Assembly: GCF_034190915.1 (NCBI RefSeq)
Contig: NW_026947507.1
Location: 27,828,001 to 27,892,000 of the forward strand
Source: Cavia porcellus
Lineage: Eukaryota > Chordata > Mammalia > Rodentia > Caviidae
DNA length: 64,000 nt
Direction of reading: 5' to 3'
The notes beneath the pieces are model-generated. The model ran no database searches and was not told the origin of the DNA. It was given only the letters and a program-made list of their open reading frames with translations. The position numbers and the translations under genes are program-made. Shown here piece after piece: positions 22,685 to 34,307 of the stretch; position 1 is the first letter of the stretch; every line of letters starts with the position of its first letter.

Positions 22685-23065
22685 AAGAATAATAAGAACT
22701 AAGGAGTAATAAAACCCAAAATGTGTAAATTTTGTTGTAAAAAGGAGAGGGAAAGAAAGTGCTCTAAGGGATACAACTGCAAGTGTGTTTAGGGGTGTTA
22801 AATTGCTGACCATATAATGTTTTTGGTTGGATCATTGAACACAACTGTTTGCAGTCTCACTGTTTGAATGTCCACTTTGCATGCTTTGATACCGTGACAC
22901 GAGCAACTATCTCTAAGATGTTCATGTTTAATCTATTAACTGGTGATTTCTTACTGTTTTTTGTTTGTTTGTTTTTTTGTAGTTCTGTATTACTTGTACC
23001 CTTACACTGCTTTGTTTTGTTTTGTTTTTTCTCTTATTCCTTCTAAATAAAATTAAAAAAAAAGA
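22685..23065 (+). mobile_element. Second L1 3' UTR, stacked on the first
   Basis: It matches the 3' UTR of the long L1 at 53.23-53.55 kb: AGGGAAAGAAAGTGCTCTAA, GGTTGGATCATTGAACACAA, CAGTCTCACTGTTTGAATGT, CCACTTTGCATGCTTTGATA, and ATTAACTGGTGATTTCTTAC. It ends in TAAATAAAATT plus A-run. Its 5' end sits at the A-run of the preceding array, so one L1 tail probably inserted into another. Confidence 0.8.
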
Positions 23066-25194
23066 ACTCTTAAGTATTAAAAAAAAGTTAAAATAATAGG
23101 TTACTCTAACTGAGAGATTAATAATAGCCTTTAAATTTCAGTGGCTTCAGGTAACACATCTATTCATTGAGATTTTGGGAGGGTTTTATTGGTTTTTTGT
23201 GTGTAGTTTTTACTTGGTGGCTGAATGTGCAGGCATCCCTTGAAATTTTATTGGTGCCATGAAATTAACAAAAATAGTGAACCCTCTACTTACTGTGTAA
23301 ACTGCCTGCAAACAGAGCTAACATTTTTACTGATACTTCTCTTGTAAAACTAAGTTGCCTGGCCACACTCAGTGGAAATACCTAGAAAGAATAAACTTAC
23401 ATTAAGTGCTCCAATCTGAGACTGAGATACAACAAAGTTTTACACATTAACTGTAAATAATATGTTCGAGTTTTTTCTTACTCTAAAGTATATTAATGTG
23501 AAGATCTACTTTAAAAATCTGGGAGACAGTATTGTTTTCATTCTTGTTGAGCCCTGAATTCTAGTACCTGTCAATTCTTGGCCATGAGTCCTGTTACAAT
23601 GCTGGTCAATTTCTCAGCCTCTGCTGAAGTTGTTGGATAAAAGTACTACAGTGGTACATTCATAACCAAAGTTTATAGCGGCGCTATTTAAAAGATCTAA
23701 ACCTGAGTTATTTAATCTATCAGTTCTGGAAGTAGACAGTAGAACTTATTAAAAAGAGCTACACTCAACAAGTTTTCTTTCACCGTTTGATTTTTGCCCT
23801 CTCTTTCAGCTCTTTTATTTTGTACTACAGACACAACTGCAGAGTTGGAATAGCAGCCCATGAGCCTGAAAGTAAAACCCGCATGTGCATTGCAGCTATT
23901 TAAAAGAAATTGGTATCTATTTTAAAAAGTAGAAAATAGGACACTAACAGAGTAAGTTTACTTTCTAGAATATAAATGTGTTTTCAATAAATAGAAAAAC
24001 TTTGCCTTCATCATAACATTAGTAACTATAATCAGATAATGGACAATACCTGATCATTGTTTTTAGATATTCACTGAAGAGGCCAGTAATTTTCCCTTAC
24101 CACTTGATGTAATGAAGTATAAAAAAAAAAAAAATTCAAATATCAAAATTTGATCTTCCTTAGGGAAAAATTACAACAAAAAAGCTGTATTCTAGTACAA
24201 AATGTGTAGTACTGTGGGTAAAGGAACAAATGTAATTTCTGATAAATAAAAATAAATAAATAGCAAATTGACCTACCTATGATTCAGGTAAATTCAAGAT
24301 ACCTCACATGTAGCTACAGTGGTAATTGGCATACTATTTCCTAGGCAATTGTTGGGCAACTAACAGTGAAAACTAGCTGATTACAGCAAAAATTAAACTT
24401 TCTTGGTCACTGTGCATCAGCCCTCTGATTTAGAGGTTGTATTATACTGCATAACTCCAGTTGTAATGTTAATATTCTTTTGAAAAGCCAGAAAAACATT
24501 GTTTTTTTCTGAAAAAAAATTAATAAAGCCCATAAAATATGAGGCACACAAGGCTGTCACTAGATATTGATCCACAGCCAGCTTCCACTAGTGACATTAA
24601 ATTAAATTTCATCTCTCCTCATTCTAAGTCTGGAAGGGAGAAGAATAAATAATGTCAGACTTCTTCTAGGCATAGTTTTAGCTTTACAGCAAAATAAATT
24701 CAATGATAAGCAGTTTTTATTCCACACCATGGAAATTTTTATAGGATTTCAGACATAGCTCTTAACTACCTTTCATCTTTTGTTATTCTGTCAGCCACGC
24801 CATCAACATATTAGGAAGAGAACTTTTCAAGCAGTTAGCATTTCTGTACCTTTTTCTTTTTCAATTAAAACTTGTAAATAATGTTATTTAGTAGCCCTGA
24901 GAGTATTGCATAGAATAAACTCTTCTAGTTCAGTTAATACATGCAGAAGATTAACAAAAACAGTCTGAATCTGTAATTGAGTGTATGTGAGCATTGCCAA
25001 TCGGATGTAATGAGAACTGAGAAAGGAAAATAAAACAAAACAAAACAAAATCAAACAATCCAGAATGTATATCTTCTATCTGTCAATGTGTTTCTATCTT
25101 CTTCTTCCAAAAAATCCACACAGTGCCACACAGTACCTATTCTTCAAGGTACCATAAAGTAGAACATAAAAATAGGTAGCTGAATCCTTAGTTA
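23066..25194. other. Unassigned DNA with one short L1 shard
   Basis: Mostly unrecognised. At about 23643-23705 lies a copy of ACTACAGTGGTACATTCATA...TTTATAGCGGCGCTATTTAAAAG (shown in parts), near-identical to 16057-16115 of the L1 ORF2 end, flanked by unrelated DNA. An A-run lies at 24121-24134 and an AAAC-repeat patch near 25030-25050. Confidence 0.5.
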
Positions 25195-25475
25195 TCTCAA
25201 ACTATGACTGTACAACAAAATATACAAGACTGGCTAATTTATAAACAACAAAAATTAATATTCTTTGCATTCTTTGCTGCCCTGGGCTAGAAAGTTCAGG
25301 ATGAAGGTGTGTGTAGACTCAGTGTTTCCTAAGTGTGTCTTCTGTCAGTGATATTTTCCTGTGACATTCTCACACAGCAGGAAAGACAGAATGACAAAAG
25401 GGGCTGGTTTCACCAGGTTTTATGAAGTCTTTAACCTCAAAACATGAGGCCTTATCTATATTGCATAATTATCTT
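25195..25475 (-). mobile_element. MaLR-type LTR, antisense
   Basis: The plus strand shows reversed MaLR order: ACTATGACTGTACAACAAAA, GACTGGCTAATTTATAAACA, AGAAAGTTCAGGATGAAGG, GGCTGGTTTCACCAGG and CTCAAAACATGAGGCC. It is heavily diverged and non-coding. Confidence 0.5.
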
Positions 25476-25586
25476 TCAAGTGTCCCACTTTTTACTGAGG
25501 TAGGATGGAAAAACCAAACAGAAAAAAGACAAGCAAATTCATAATTTAAAAATGCAGCTTCAGGATGCAAGATGTTTAAAATGTAT

Positions 25587-25655
25587 CCTTCCTTCCTTCC
25601 TTCCTTCCTTCCTTCCTTCCTTCCTTCCTTCCTTCTTTCCTTCCTTCCTTCCTTT
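25587..25655. repeat. (TTCC)n microsatellite at an L1 3' end
   Basis: About 17 TTCC units with one TTCTTTCC interruption, followed by pyrimidine-rich DNA to about 25775. Read on the L1 sense strand it is (GGAA)n, an apparent expansion of the L1 3' UTR polypurine tract. It generates a spurious repeat peptide of Phe, Leu, Pro and Ser. Confidence 0.95.
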
Positions 25656-25948
25656 ATTCCTTTTTCCTTTCTTTCATTCTTTGGTTCTTTCATTCTTTCC
25701 TTCCTTCTTTCTTTTGACTTCTGGCTTTTTTTTTCTTTCTTTCTTCTTACTCTCAACCCAGTTTCTCTTTCTTTTTGAATACTTTCTTTCCATTTCACAG
25801 TATCTATTGTACATTTTGGATCTTATTTACTCTTTCAATTTCTTGTTGTAGGGAAACAGTACGATGTTTACACACGCAAGTTTGACTTATTTCACTTACA
25901 AGTATGGCCTCAAGTTGCATTCATTTACCTATAAAAGTCTCACATTTA

Positions 25949-26062
25949 GGGCTGGGGATTTAGCTCAGTGGCATAAGCTCCTGCCTTTCAAGCAGGCAGT
26001 CTTGAGTTCAATCCCCAGTACCGATAAGAAGGAAAAAGATAAAAAAAGAAAAAAAGAAAAAA
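25949..26062 (+). mobile_element. ID SINE with target-site duplication
   Basis: The body begins GGGCTGGGGATTTAGCTCAG; the A box TAGCTCAGTGG starts at 25961 and the B box GAGTTCAATCC at 26004, followed by CCAGTACCGATAAGA and an A-rich tail with G interruptions. The target duplication is AAAAGTCTCACATTTA at 25933-25948 and AAAAGTCTCACGTTTA at 26063-26078, one mismatch. It lies inside the antisense L1 and so is younger than it. Transcription of such elements is by RNA polymerase III. Confidence 0.95.
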
Positions 26063-26996
26063 AAAAGTCTCACGTTTATCCTTCTTTATGTTAGGTAGTA
26101 CTCCATTGCATAAAAATTCCGCTTCTTCTTTATCCATTCTTTAGTTGATGGGCTTTTGGGTTGATTCCAAGTATTAGCTATAACAAATTGTGTTGCTGTA
26201 CACACATGTGCACAGATAGTGCTGTGGTATAAAGTTTTTAATTCTTCTGAGAAGATATATACTGAAACAGAATGGGGCCTCCAATCCTAGTTTTCTGAGG
26301 AATCTCTGCACCAATTTCCACAGTGGCTGCACCAGTCTACACTCCTAGCAACAGTGGAGAAGGGTACCTTTATCTCCATAGCTTCTGCAACGTTTGTTAT
26401 TCATTGATTTCTTGAAAATAGCCATTCTTTCCAGGATGAGGTGGAATCTCAATGTTGTTTTAATTTACACCCCTCAAATGGCCAGTAATGAACATTTTTT
26501 TTCATATATTTATTTGCTACTTGTATTTCTTTACCTGAGAAGTATATATTCATTTCAGATGTGCATTTTTGGATAGGGTCTTTAAATTTGGGAGGTATGA
26601 TTTTTTTGTTTTAGTTCTTTACATGTTCTCAACTGTAATTCTTTGAGGAAAAGCTGGCCAATATTTTCTCCCACATTATGGGCAGTCTCTTCACTCTGTT
26701 GGTGGTTTCTCTTGCTGTGCAAAATCTTTTTAATAAGATGAGATCCCAGTTGTTGATACTTTGTGATAGTTCCTGTGTGATGAGGATTTTATTCATAAAA
26801 TCTTTGCCTATACCAATATTTTCAAGAGTTTTACCTATTATATCTTTCAGCAGGTTTAATGTTTCTGTTTTAATATTTAGATTTTAGATCCATCCAAAAT
26901 TTATTTTAGTGCACGGTGCAAGATATGGGACCAATTTTAAAATCTTGAGCATTTACAGAGCCTCTATTTTCAGCATCACTTATTAGAGATGTTGTC

Positions 26997-27783
26997 TGTT
27001 GTAGTCAGGGTTGTACACAGAGAAAAATTAGGTTTAGGACATGGAGTTTATGATATTATTTTTATAGTGGTCACTGGCATATTAACACAAGAAAATTCAG
27101 GCAATCTACCCGTAACACCAAAGACATAGATTATTTAGTCAAGAGCCTAAACCCTACAGCAAAGTCCTACATGAGTCCAGATAAAAACCCAGAGCTCAGG
27201 ACAACGAGTCCAACTGGAGGTCCAGAGCCCACGAGAAGGACTCACACCAGTCTCTTTTATGGATCTGTGCCAGGAAAACCCAAGGGTCAGCGGTGGAAGC
27301 CAAAAAGTCTATGCCTGTGGAGTGAAGGAGCTGTGCTGGTGGGATGAGGGTTCTACGCTGGAACCAATAAGTCACACTCACAACAAAGACCAGTGTTATT
27401 CTGAAAGGCACCACAGCCCTTCACAGCGACATGGAGGGCCCGAGCTCCTCCGAAAATAAGCACAGTCGGGTACATGCCAGGAAGCAGCCTGATGAGTTCA
27501 TCCTGGGGACCAAGTGGCACATGTCTTCCCTTCTGGAGCCAGGAAGCAATGCTCCATGTGAGGACCAGAGCTCCTCCTGGAGAACCAACAGCTCAAGCAG
27601 CAACTTGTAGGAGAACCCACAATGCCTCCACGCAACAATGCATTAATGCTTCAACCCTCTACTCTTCCTTCTTCTCCACCTATTGATGCTGGCAACTTTC
27701 CTCAGTTGGAGCATCTTTGCTCAATGCCATGCTGATATAATTAAGCTGGCATTAAGTTGACCACCAGTTCTTAATCCATAACA
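26997..27783 (-). mobile_element. Solo LTR inserted in the antisense L1
   Basis: L1 sequence is continuous if 26997-27783 is removed. The insert begins TGTTGTAGTC and ends CCATAACA, giving TG...CA ends with imperfect inverted termini (TGTTRTRG). The flanks TTGTC (26992-26996) and CTGTC (27784-27788) are a probable 5-bp duplication with one mismatch. The interior is GC-richer than its surroundings and contains frames on both strands. Orientation is uncertain; minus is my choice because a TGTTATGGATTAAGAACTGG start resembles LTR 5' ends. The family was not identified; no second copy in the window. Confidence 0.65.
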
Positions 27784-29560
27784 CTGTCTTTATTCCAATG
27801 AATGAATTTGATACTTTTGTCAAATATAACATGGTTTAATGTGGCTTCTAATCTGTTGCAATGATCTTAGTTTTTCTTTCCAGTTCCATGCTGTTTTTAT
27901 CACAGTTGCTTTATACTAAAATTTCACATCAGGGATTGAGATGTCCCCTGTCTTGCCTGTTTCAGAAGATTGTTAGAATTGTTTTAATTCTGTGTGATAT
28001 GCTATTAGAATTTTGATAAGAATTGCACTAAATCTGTATAACTATTTTGGAAATATGACCATTTCCACTATATTGGTCCAAGAGCAAGGCTGACTTTCCA
28101 TTTTCTAATATCTTCTTCAATCTCCTTTTTCAGAGTACAGTAGTTTTCAATGTAGAGGTCTTTTATATCCTTCATTAGATTGTTTCAAAAGTATTTCATT
28201 TTTTTGGATGTTATCATGAAAAGTCTCTCTCCCCTGATTTCTCAATTAATAAGTATGTTATTCATGTAGAAAAAGCCTATTGATTTTTCATTGTTGACTT
28301 TTTATCCAGCTATGCTACTGAATGTACTTATTAAATCTATGAGCTTTTTGTGGAGTTTTTGAGGTTGTCTATGTCGAGTATCATGTCATCTGAAAATATT
28401 AATTTCTTCCTTTCATGGCTTTTTTCCTTTTATTTCTTTCTTTTATCTAATTGTTCCCACTAATGTTTCCAGGAGTATACTGAATAAAAGTGGAGACAGC
28501 GGACATCCTTGACTTGTTCATGATTTTAGAGCGAAAGCTGTCAGTTTTTGCCCATTTAGTGTGACACTATTTGTTGGTTTTTCATAGGCTGCTTTTATCA
28601 CATTGAAATATCATCTATTTCAATTTTCTGTAGGCATTTTATCATGAATGGGTGCTGAACTTGTCAAAAAAAAAATTTTTTTCTGCATCTACTGAGATTA
28701 TCATACAATTTTTGTCTTTGGCTCTGTTAATATGGTGTATCTATACATTTATTGATCTGTGTTTGTTAAACTATCACTGCAGCCCTGGGATTAATCCCAC
28801 TTGTTCATGCTGTATAATCTTCTTGATGATTTGCTGTATTCTGTTTGCCAGAGGATTGTTTACTGAAGATTCTTACATCTATGTTCATTAGGGAAATTGA
28901 CTTCTTATAATTATTTTTCTTAGATATGACTTTCTCTGTTTTTTGTATCAGGGTAATACTTACTTTCAGGAATGAATCTGGGAACATTGCTTCCCTTTCA
29001 ATTTCATTATAGAGTTTGAGAAGCAGTGGTGTTAGGTCTTCTCTTAATTTCTTGTAGTAACTACATGAGTCTGGGTTTTTCTTTGTTGGTAAGTTTTCAA
29101 TTACATCTTTGATTTAACTGATTTGATATTGGTTTATTTAGGATTTTTGTAACTTCTTGATTCAGCTTTGGCAATTCATATGTATCTAAAAATCTGTCTA
29201 TTTCTCCAGCATTTCCCATCTTATTAGAATACACATTTTCATAGTAAATAGTTGATCTTCTGAATTTCTGCAGGGTACATTGTGATTTTACTCTGTTCAT
29301 TTCTGATTACATGGATTTGAGGCTTTTCTTTCCTTTTTTGGGGACAAGATTGGATAAAGGTTTGTTGCTTTTATTTAATCTTTCAAAGAACCAACTCTCA
29401 ATTCATTGACTTTATGTATTCCTTTTTAGACTCCAGTGCATTTATTTCTCCTCTGATCTTTATGATTTCTTCCTTTGTATGACATTTTGGTTTAACCTGC
29501 TCTTCTTTTCGTAGAAGTCTGAGGTTCATGATTAAGTTGTTTCTTAAAATACATTCAAAT

Positions 29561-31614
29561 ATGGAAACATGTTTTTCTGGACTGTATTCTTTTCTAATTG
29601 CTTCTTTACAATATTCTTTGTTGGCTCATATTGGGCAAATTAACCTCTCAATTTTAAAAGGTGTTTGGGATTTTACCTTCCTCTATATTTTTATCTAAAG
29701 ATAAATTTCTCTTTATTGTGGCTTGAAATACTAAGCATGTGCTGAAAACTTCCCAATCCATTAATCTTGTTTGTTTTCCTTCCTCTATATTAGAGAAACA
29801 GTTCTAGCTGCTTATTATCTCAATTTTAATTCTCATATATATTTCATATTAAACATATCTTATTGTAAATTCTTGATGAATCACTATAAACTTGCATGTA
29901 AACATATATTGCCCAACTAAGTAAATATTGTCAACATTTCATTGAGTTGATTTGATGAATATTGATACTGCTGCCTCTCTTTATTTCTAACTCATAAATA
30001 AATAAATTACAATACTTTGCTTGGTCTTTAAGAGGATTATAAATCTATTCTCTTTTCTCATTTTAATCCAATATCATCTTTCCAAATTACCTTTTTGTAG
30101 CCTCTAATCTGGTCTCACTGATTCTATTGTTTTTTTTTTTCATTCTGTTCAGAAACTGGAGCCAAATTCTCCTAAAATTAATATTTGATAACATTGTAGC
30201 CCTAAAACAGTACTTCCCAAGCAGTATCCTCTGTGCTCTCCATTAAACTTCAGCTTTACCTGTGTTTAGCTTTCCCTCTATTTAATTATTTCTTCCCATT
30301 TACCTACATTTTCAAGTTCTCCAGAGAAATTTTTATCATTAAATTTTCTTATTTTCATGAATTTAAGCATGGTCACATGCTTTTCACAAGACTATGAAAT
30401 GTGATTCTTGTTAATTTCAGGCAACTGTTTTAAATTGACTGAAATTATTATTGTTGTATCACCAATGAACTGAAAGATGGAAAATATAAATATATGTATG
30501 CGGGCTGAGAAATAAATATCTATCATTTTGAATTACTGAAATTCAAGGACTACTTCCTTCTCCATGTTTTGTTTACAAAGGCCCAATATTCCACTCCATG
30601 AAGACACCAAACTTATTTCTATTTCTGCACAATTGAATACATTTTTCTATTGCCAGAAAAGCTTTGCCTGTAAGCTTTGAACTATTCAGTCAGCTTATTA
30701 ACTCTAGTTTATGTCCTTTAAATGGGAACTTCCTTAGTGCACTGGATTATATACTCTCAGAATTCTGGATTTTAAGTAATTGTCATAAATATATAGTTAT
30801 TTTGAAAATATTTGCACTAAATATTTATTTTTAAAATACATGGACTATTTAACTCCATGAGGATATATAACTCCATGAGGATATATAAAGTCTGCCTCAT
30901 TGTCATGAGTGAGCAAATACATACAATCCTTTCTATACTGAAACAGCTAAGAGCTATCTCTGCACAAAGTAAACCCAAGCTTATTGTCTTATAAAACTGA
31001 AGAATAAAGTCAAAGATAAAAGGGAATAAGATAGAGAAATAGCTCCTAGCTGGGAGGGGTACTAATTAGGTAGTAAAGTGTCCTTTAATTTAGAGTTTTT
31101 TGTGGATAAGCAAAGCATTGGAATTGCTCAATTGTTGAATGGTCATCTAACACAGGTGGTTCTGTGGATTTAAAATGACTACATGAAACTCTTCTTCTCT
31201 AATCCAGTTACCCATTGTGTAGAGCTTGAAGGAAACTGGAAGTTCAAAGAAAGACCCATTATTTACATTTTAAATTTTTTGAAAAGCCTAATTTAGTAGA
31301 GAGGGACTGTAACTCTCTTGGCTGTGTTGCCTGATGAAGTCCATTCTTAATCCAAAATCCTAATCCATTGCCTCTTCTTACTTTAATACTTAGCAGTGTG
31401 GGTGTTCACCCAACTCTACCTCAGGCACATTTCCCTAGCTACCTATCTATTCACATGCCAACTAATCTGTTGTATTGTGTTCTGAAGTAAAAAGCAATTT
31501 GGACTTAATTCAACACTAGGTTTAATTTTTGCTAAGCTGTTTGGTAGCATACAACATTGAACAAGATATAAAATTTCTTTTCCCTTTAATTTGCTTATCT
31601 GTAAGTCCATATCT
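29561..31614. other. Unassigned AT-rich intergenic DNA
   Basis: No exon or recognised repeat in about 2 kb. A 21-base unit containing AACTCCATGAGGATATAT is tandemly duplicated at about 30850-30890. A T-run lies at 30130-30140. Confidence 0.5.
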
Positions 31615-31915
31615 TATCTGGTTTGTGTTGCTTTAACATAATGACTTAGACAAGGACATTTATTAAAAACACAAATTTACGTCTGGGATTACAATATTAA
31701 AGAAGTAGTATTTGGTCTAGTGAAGGACTTCTGTTGTGTTCTTACATGGCAGAAGGTAAAAAAGCAAGCTAGGTTGATGGTGTGTGAAGCCAGTTAAAAA
31801 ACTTTAGTACATGAGGAAGCAGTCCCTTGGCTTAATGACTTCTTAAGGGCCTAACTCCTTTTCATTATCATATTGGCAATACCTGAATTTGGTGCGATAT
31901 ATCATGGCAGCTGTA
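31615..31915 (-). mobile_element. MaLR/THE1-like LTR, antisense
   Basis: Reversed MaLR order is visible: TTGTGTTGCTTTAACATAAT, GACTTAGACAAGGACATTTA, TTCTTACATGGCAGAAGG, GGAAGCAGTCCCTTGGC and TTAAGGGCCTAACTCCTTTT. It is ancient and non-coding. Confidence 0.5.
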
Positions 31916-33689
31916 TTAGACAGAAACTAATAGGCAGTCAGAGCTAGACTCTTGAGGGAGTCAGCTCAGAAGACGAGAATGCATGGAAACTGGCTGGAGG
32001 TGCATTTAAAGAAGACAAGACCTCAAGATTAAAGTCCCAATGGCCAGATTCACATCCTTCTCTAAGGGATGAATGGACCCTGGAAATTATATTATAATCG
32101 GCACTACTCTTTTGGGATGTTCCATTGAAATAGATGATTGCCTCATTATGGGAGGACCATTTTCTTATTATAGACAGCTAAGTTAGGTAGAAATATAATA
32201 ATGTCACTCATATGCCCTTGATAAATGCCCAATTCTTTTTTTAAATGCCCAATTCTTAATTGAATCAATATTAGCTAAGGGGGTATACTTGTAATCTTAT
32301 TGATTGATTATTGTTTAACCTATGTTGTACCTACCTTGGGATTTTACCCTATAAATCATTGTTAGAGAGATGACCCCAATAACAACCCATTTGGGTTGTA
32401 TCTCAATTCCTATTCACATTCCTACTCCACAACAAAACTTCCCTACTCTTAACCTCATTGTACTTTGAAATTCATTCTTCCAATTCTGGGAACATGTACT
32501 TGGCACATCTGACATCTCACAGGTTGGGAACTATATCTATCCTATATCATGAACTATAATGGTGGGAAAACTGTAATGGTGGGCAAATGTTTATCTCTAA
32601 AACTTTTTAACACTACCAATGAAATTAAAGTGCTAAAATGGTTATTATTATATTTGACATAAAATAGATGCACAAAAATAATTTTTCTTTCCATACACAA
32701 AAGATCAAATGTCAAAACTTGTGGTGACAGATAGGCAGTTCTAATGACTCAAATATGGAGAATTCTATTTTCTATATCATGTGATATTTCAATAATTGCA
32801 TCAATTTCCTCATCAGTTTCATATGTCTTGTATTTACTAGCTTTGAGGGTACTGGAGGTGTATTCTATTTTTTTTTTTTTTTTTTTTTCTGTTCAAGTAA
32901 AGACTTGGTCAAGACAAACACAAATGGTACCAAAATTTTTTAAAGGTGGAAAAAATTTTAAAAAAGCTCTGCAGTTAAAAACAGGAAAATAAGTACATTC
33001 TACAGGGTGAATGTAAACTACCACTGAGACAGGAGATTAGGGCGTAGTAAAACTGACTGGGGAAGTAGGTGTGACCTGTTAATTATAAAGTCCTAGGATA
33101 CATGATCAGAACAGTTCCCAAAGCTTTGCACATAGGCTTTTCATTCAAATTTGAGCAGAGTTTTGATATAATGGCTTAGACCTAACATCAACCTAAAAAG
33201 TGGATGATACAAAAAGGACAGTCACTATTGTCTTTTTGCCATTGTGTTCTGTTTCACATCACGGCCCACACTCACACTGTAGGGTATACTTGTTTTCCTA
33301 CTTTTACGTGGCCTACACTGGGGCTTTTAGAGTCTGCTTCTTCTCCCACTTTAGATAAAACTTCGCTGCCATTTGAGATAGTCTTGACCAATTCTTTGTT
33401 CAGAACAAAATAACTTGAAAATCACCTCCAGAAGTAGAATCCAACACCTCCAAATTCTGTAGTAGGGGAAAAAAAGCTGTGTTTGCTGAAGATCGTAAAC
33501 AGAAGAATGGATGTCAGAGAAGCAATAAAAGTTTGCATGGCACAAAACTACTATAATAATGAATGCTAGCATTTGGGACCCTACATTTGATTATCTACTT
33601 CTGCTCACTATGGCTTTCAAAGGGAGAAGATTAAAATCCAACATCTGGATCACTTTGAAATTCAAAAATCTAAAGAAACTAAAATTAAA
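31916..33689. other. Unassigned intergenic DNA
   Basis: Contains a short direct repeat of AAATGCCCAATTCTT at about 32225 and 32244, and a T-run at 32870-32888. The part from about 31910 to 32530 has LTR-like features, including a CCTATAAATCATTG TATA-like motif near 32349, but I cannot place it in a family. Confidence 0.4.
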
Positions 33690-33890
33690 ATTGAGTATGG
33701 TGGAACACACCTTTAATATTGGCACTCTGGGAATCTAAGGGGAGAGAATCACAGGATCAATCTCATCCTGGGCAAGTTAGTGTCTTAAAGCAACTGTCTC
33801 TGCATTAAAATAAAGGGCTAGAGCTACATCTCAAAGGGAAGGTCTCAGGTTCAGTGCTCACTAACATGAAAGGAAGAAAGAATGAATGGA
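33690..33890 (+). mobile_element. B1-dID dimeric SINE
   Basis: The left half is 7SL-derived B1: TTGAGTATGGTGGAACACAC, CTTTAATATTGGCACTCTGG, GAATCTAAGGGGAGAGAATC, and CATCCTGGGCAAGTTAG. The right half is ID-like: AGGGCTAGAGCTACATCTCA, AAGGTCTCAGGTTCAGTGCTC. The B1-then-ID order is that of the dimeric B1-dID SINEs of several non-murid rodent lineages. It is diverged. Confidence 0.7.
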
Positions 33891-34307
33891 AGAAAGTGTA
33901 TTGACATGCACATTTTTATTCTCCAGCTCTTTTAGGTTAATGTTCCAAGGAATTAAAATCAAAATGTTCCATTTAATAATCCTCTTTAGCTGACTTTCAG
34001 TTAGAAGATTTCTAAATGTTGAGGAACAGGGGTAATTTTTCTGCTGTTGTATCATCATTCTAGAATGAATAGAGTTTGATCTACTATTTATATCAGTCAG
34101 GATGAAGTGTTTGATGTTCTCCACTTCAAAACATCCAAAACCTCATGCTCAAAGAATAATGTAGTGCTGGTCTTACATCTGCCAAATTTAGTTCCATTTG
34201 AGATAAAAGATCTTTATCTGTAGATCTTCTAGCTTGGTCATGAGAAAACCAAAGTGTTATACTCAAGTGGACCAAAAATAGTTTAGGTTTTTTATTGGGG
34301 TCTGGCA

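Larger units (their letters stand above)
25580..29560 (-). mobile_element. 5'-truncated L1, antisense, with two insertions
   Basis: The plus strand reads the L1 backwards: 3' UTR polypyrimidine at the left (sense polypurine), the C-terminal part of ORF2 from about 25900, reverse-transcriptase sequence near 28100-28900, and the segment upstream of it near 29100-29560. On the minus strand, peptides such as RFLDTYELPKLNQEVTKIL and FRINLVNIS-like remnants match ORF2. Stops and frameshifts are frequent. An ID SINE (25949-26062) and a solo LTR (26997-27783) interrupt it. The 5' end, near 29560, lacks the endonuclease and ORF1. Confidence 0.85.

Noticed and set aside
25552..25851. 99-codon frame rich in Phe, Leu, Pro and Ser
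   Set aside because: It is the translation of the (TTCC)n tract and its flanks; the reverse strand gives an equally long Glu/Lys/Arg frame.
25949..26030. tRNA gene suggested by A and B boxes
   Set aside because: The boxes belong to an ID SINE: no cloverleaf can be completed, and target duplications and an A-rich tail show retroposition. The same applies to the other ID copies.
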